NCBI GenBank assembly: GCA_001599595.1
Contig: BCHH01000002.1
Span: forward strand, 4,952,615 to 5,016,614
Reading direction: 5' to 3'
Length of the DNA: 64,000 nucleotides
Source: Beverwykella pulmonaria
Taxonomy: Eukaryota; Ascomycota; Dothideomycetes; Pleosporales; Melanommataceae
In this document: positions 60,164 through 64,000 of the stretch, piece after piece
How positions within the stretch are numbered: position 1 is the stretch's first letter
How the letters are laid out: each line of letters starts with the position of its first letter
Translations under genes and position numbers: made by a program
Notes under the pieces: generated by a model
Databases searched by the model: none
What the model saw: the letters and a program-made list of their open reading frames with translations, nothing else
Told to the model about the DNA's origin: nothing

Positions 60164-61526
60164 GGCTTGGGGAATCGGGGTAGGTGTGGTTGGATGGAGG
60201 ATTGAGTTTTGTCTTTGATGTCTGCACTCACAAGGTGTTTTCAGTTTGATTTTTCTGTTTTGCTCTTGAAATTATCTGGATATAGAATATGAAGTCCCCC
60301 AAGCTGCTTTGCACTTGCTTTTATATCCAATTCCACCCTTCCTTACTATTGAACTCGATCATGACCAAGTCGTATCCCCACTTCCTACAAAGCTTGTTTC
60401 CGTGTCTCCTAACACCGGTAGGTTTATTACGCCTCTCAAGCCGCGCGCGCAAACCTGTTAAGCATGTAAGCATCTTGGCCCTGCACGCATAACGTTACGT
60501 GAACATCGGATATCAAAGCGAAGCCGATGGTTTTCGGGGCCAGATGTAATCTACCTTGCTCTGGTTAGAAACTAGCTGGATCGAGCAAGTGGGGGGGCCG
60601 AAAGATTTCGGAGCATGTCATCTGAAGCGATGATGCCTGGTGGCGATGGGGATAAACCCAAGCTCTCATACTGGAGATAGCGGAGAATAAGTGGTTTAGT
60701 AACTGGTAGGGCAGACACGCACGTCAGGCAGAGCTGTATCTTGGACTTATTTTAACCAAAGTTTGAATGATGAAGGCGTGTCTTGGCTGTTTGTCCAGCC
60801 CATTCTTCAATTGAGGTAAAGTTTAATCTCCGACCTCCTTGAAGTCACGCCATCCTCGCTGTTTTATAAGCTATCGTTGGTCCCTCTATGCATATGAGAG
60901 TCGTCGCCTGCCCTTGATCATCCTCGTCAGATCTTTTTCCCCCTCCCTTAACAACGCGCTTTCTCTTGCTTCGCTCACCTCTGCAAGCTTAACCGCAGTG
61001 TTGAATAGCTTCGGCAGTTGTTATTTGCTCGGCCAGTGACACAACGTTTACTTGCATATGCATACGCGACAGAAAAGGGAAAAGATAAAGTCATGTATGT
61101 GCAACACCCTCGACGAAGAAGAAGAGGGAATCGAGGGAATGAATCGACAAGGTAGGTTCAGTTAGGCATTGGAGAACCTGCGAACCTGTGAAGCGGGCTA
61201 GCAGATCATTCGAGTAGAGTGAATATCCAAAGATTTCCAGCGCAGAGAGAATGCATTGATGTATGGAAATTTCTAGTCATATTAGTAGTACACGCATCTA
61301 CTACTGTATAAAAAAAGATACGACCACCCAAGCCGGCAATAGGTACAACGTCAAACACACATGCAAACGCCCAAACAACGCAATGCCAGTTCTCCAACCG
61401 CGCAATATCCAGATGCACGTTCCGTCATGGTATAAAGTACCCAAGAGCCTCCCAAAACGCCCTGAACCGAAATGCTCAATGTCTGATGTACATCTAAACA
61501 ACCAATAGAACAACACAAGCCCTCTT
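60164..61526. other. intergenic (1.4 kb)
   Basis: SDR promoter on the left, 3' flank of the polyphosphatase gene on the right. Frames are short (up to 86 codons) and motif-free. Nothing else recognised. Confidence 0.55.
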
Positions 61527-62859
61527 CTAGTCGACGTATTTCTTACACTTGACAGAAACATATTTATTCTTCCCTTTCGAATCGATGACCAGAGCCGTCA
61601 AACGTCCTCCACCCACACACCCCGAATCGAGCCCCTTGCTGTATTTCTGGATATTCTTCCCTCTCCTCCGGTCGTGGCCATAGAGTACCGTCATGCGCTC
61701 AGCAGCGGGCAGCTTCTTCTGCCGATGGTTCCAGAATTTCTCCCACGGCGTGCCGTCGCGCTTCTCGGATGGGACGCGCGTCTTCAGGTTGATGGTCCGC
61801 ATGTTCATCGCCTGGTATGGGTCTTGTTGCTCGAGGGGGATATCGGGGACGAGACCAGCGTGTACGACAACGACCTCGCCCATGTCGGGGATCTGGCCGA
61901 CGCGCAGGATGACGGGCAGTTGTCGTAGCCATGCAATTTGCTCGTTGGAAAATTTCTTGGCGAGCTTGCGGAACTCGTAGTCGCCGTGCGAGAAGGACTG
62001 TTCGTCGAGGAAGTCGTCGGTGCGGTTCGCGTTTTCGTTGGGGCCCGGAAGGGGAGCGTGCTGCTCCTCCATTTCGGCGATGGTGAGGAGGGTTCGATCT
62101 TCATGGTTGCCGCGTACCGAGGAGGCGCCAATTTTCTGGGCGAGCGAGACGACGCCGGGGGAGTCGGGACCTTCCGAAGTATTAGCAAATTTGGATCGGC
62201 GCAGATGGCCACCACCGTTAAGGCGGACTCGCATGGAGACCTAGGCGATTCAGGCTAGGGAGAAAAGTGACGGATGTAGCCTCACCGCATCTGCGGGGAG
62301 AACTTTGGCCAGTTCCCGAGCGTTCCACGTTGTCCAACGTACCTTTGGAAATTATGTCACCGGTCAAGATGAGATGGTCATTGTCCACGTCAAACTTGAC
62401 CTTCTCTAACAGCGCCACCAGCTCTTCCTTGCAGCCGTGCACATCGCCAACTACGATAAGCCTCTTATTCTCGGCCGGTAAATGATTCGAATCCATCGTC
62501 TTGAGCTGGATCACGCCCTTGAACGCTGGCCTCAGGCTTATCCCATACGTCTCCTGCGTCGCATCGTCCATTTCTGCGATTTCGCGTTGATATTCGTTGT
62601 ATACCGGTCCTATCAATGACTGCCACACAATCCACGCAATGGTCGCAAGAACAAGGTAGACGGCGAGATAGCGCTGTATTCTCCGTGGTATGCGATTCGA
62701 TGTCTGCTGCAGCGCAGCCTTCCACTTGGGGTGGATCAGGTACTCCTCCTCGCGGGCATAGAAGCTGTCCTCTTCATCCGAGACGTAGAGCGAGTCGTTG
62801 GGAATGAAGTCGATGAGCGGTCGATGGGAGTTTTTGTGGGTGGTCTCATGGAGTGACAT
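61527..62859 (-). CDS. ppn2: calcineurin-like phosphoesterase, vacuolar endopolyphosphatase Ppn2-like
   Basis: Two exons, 62343-62859 and 61527-62170, 386 residues; the intron is 172 nt, long for this window, with a GCTAAT branch point 17 nt from its end. A single transmembrane helix at about 64-84 (YLAVYLVLATIAWIVWQSLI) after a charged N-terminus makes it a type II membrane protein. The phosphoesterase motifs are LIVVGDVHGC (D-x-H), LTGDIISKGPDS, VRGNHEDR (GNHE), VVVHAG and LYGHDRRRG. Yeast Ppn2 is a Zn-dependent polyphosphatase that cuts polyphosphate inside the vacuole. The order and spacing of motifs match it, and the length is slightly longer. The family could also include related bis(5'-nucleosyl)-tetraphosphatase-like enzymes, but the N-terminal anchor favours Ppn2. 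Confidence 0.9.
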
Positions 62860-63726
62860 GGAGTCGGAGGCGTGCGTGGGTTGTGGTACTTTGAATTGCT
62901 CTGACGTAATGTTGAGGTGTTATTGCGATCGTGTCATACGAGAGGTACTTCCAGGGGTTGTTTGCGCAGAGACTCGTGGATGCGGTTCGGCCACTTCCGG
63001 AGGCTACGCCGCAATGGAATTGGCGTGTTTGCTGAGGCGCGCGTGTCCGGATGAGGTGTCCTGGGGTCGACGGAGAGGGAAGAAAGGCGCAATTTACATC
63101 TGGAGGTATATTTTGAGAGGAAGGGAGTGAAGAGTCGTGCAAAAGAATCTGAATGCCCCCTGTCCATAGGGCGACGCGTCAGTTCTTGGATGCGTTTCGT
63201 GCGCCACTAGTTAGCTGGAAAAGCGATAGATGGCGTATGCGTCGGCTGCGCTTGGCGTGGCGGGCTTTTGTACGAAGGGGAGCTCGGGAAATAGGCTCTC
63301 CACAACTTTGCTTCATTATTTTGGTCACCCAAAACAGAAGTTTCTATACGGTCTATAGTTGTCTAGGTTTTCTCTACCTCGTTTCTTACCCAACCTTTAT
63401 CTTTGCTACAAGAAAGAGGTGTTCTTTGTAGTGTTGTGCTGCGTTAGGGACTGCCTGGGAAAAGATCGCTTACTTTCCCAAGTTCCCTTGGCACTAGAGG
63501 TGGGGTGCCGTCCCGTGGTTCTCGCACATGATGCCGAGTTCCGTCTACTAGCTTAGTCCTTTTAGCTTTCAAGGCGAATTTATATTCCAACGTCTTGGCA
63601 TGTAGTATGTCACGTGTCTGAGAGAAGAATTTTACACTTGAGTTCACCCGCTTAAGCATCTTCGTTACTCTCTGAATGTTTCTTTTGACAACGCAGAAAT
63701 CCCTGTGCTGAGAAATAAGATACTGA
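62860..63726. other. intergenic (0.9 kb)
   Basis: Promoter region of the polyphosphatase gene and 3' flank of the TPR gene. Plus-strand frames at 62798-63130 and 63153-63431 have no motif. No RNA gene seen. Confidence 0.55.
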
Positions 63727-64000
63727 CTAATCTCCCTTCTTAGCTGGGCTGCTACTTTCTGCTGCTTTCGCTTTCCATTCGGCCAGCACTTCGGAAGAAG
63801 AGATGAAATGGGGATGATTGACTCCGAGAATGCGATGCCGACGCTGCACACAATCGCTCATAAGGCATGTAGCTTCCACAACTCTGCCTTGTCCTTTCCA
63901 CGTGAAGGCTAGATTGTTCATGCTGGTCAACGTGTCTGGATGGTCCGCTCCCAGCTTCTTCTTGCTCGTCTCCATCACTTGCACCTCCAGCTCTTCCGCT
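63727..64000 (-). CDS. TPR (kinesin-light-chain-repeat) protein, 3' end only
   Basis: Partial gene that runs off the right edge; the visible 91 codons are its C-terminus. AEELEVQVMETSKKKLGADH and PDTLTSMNNLAFTWKGQGR match the 42-residue repeat of fungal TPR_10/TPR_12 proteins, with a degenerate last repeat (RRHRILGVNHPHF) and a Lys/Ser-rich end (AAESSSPAKKGD). In fungi such arrays usually form the C-terminal sensor of NLR-like proteins with NB-ARC or NACHT cores and varied effector domains, which act in non-self recognition. The core is outside the window, so this role is only suggested by the repeat type. Confidence 0.85.
   Translation of the reverse strand, partial: AEELEVQVMETSKKKLGADHPDTLTSMNNLAFTWKGQGRVVEATCLMSDCVQRRHRILGVNHPHFISSSEVLAEWKAKAAESSSPAKKGD

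Overview
The window is nuclear DNA of a filamentous ascomycete (Pezizomycotina), most likely a Dothideomycete. Evidence: short introns (mostly 47-90 nt) with GT..AG ends and CTAAC/CTGAC/TACTAAC branch points, genes on both strands without operons, and fungal families such as velvet, Pth11/rhodopsin-type membrane proteins, squalene epoxidase, Avo1/Sin1 and GH11 xylanase. The class is inferred from protein flavour only. I built 22 protein-coding models (21 complete, one cut by the right edge) and worked out splice sites by hand from reading-frame continuity and family conservation.

Layout. 0.7-2.6 kb: F-box-like protein and a secreted GH11 xylanase. 3.9-14.5 kb: a dense housekeeping block holding an NFKBIL1-type J-domain protein and an NSRP1 splicing-factor homologue (head to head), a GFA/CENP-V zinc protein, a PRCC homologue and the TORC2 subunit Sin1/Avo1 (head to head), and squalene epoxidase. 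15.4-20.3 kb: an unrecognised single-pass membrane protein, 2.4 kb of GC-rich non-coding DNA and a Nudix ADP-sugar pyrophosphatase. 20.3-31.9 kb: a gene-poor interval of about 11 kb with only one confident gene (DUF1349/Ree1-like) and decayed, coding-looking scraps. 31.9-48.6 kb: Bin3-type RNA-capping methyltransferase, a velvet factor (VelC-like), CTP synthase, kinesin-14, a Loa1-type lysophosphatidate acyltransferase and a Psr1-type phosphatase. 51.2-64 kb: Sds22, a fungal rhodopsin-domain protein, an SDR oxidoreductase, a Ppn2-type polyphosphatase and the 3' end of a TPR (kinesin-light-chain-repeat) gene.

There is no sign of a secondary-metabolite cluster, prophage, CRISPR array or intact transposon, and I could not identify a tRNA. 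Genes are functionally independent, apart from three neighbouring genes (NFKBIL1-like, NSRP1-like, PRCC) linked to pre-mRNA splicing, and lipid genes (ERG1, LOA1-like, CTP synthase) scattered through the window.

The most unusual observation is in the CTP synthase gene. One intron appears to be an AT-AC intron (ATAAGT donor, AC acceptor) and another pair of introns flanks a 10-nt micro-exon. A second pattern worth testing is that many exons start rich in C-ending codons and end rich in G/T-ending codons, resetting at the next exon.
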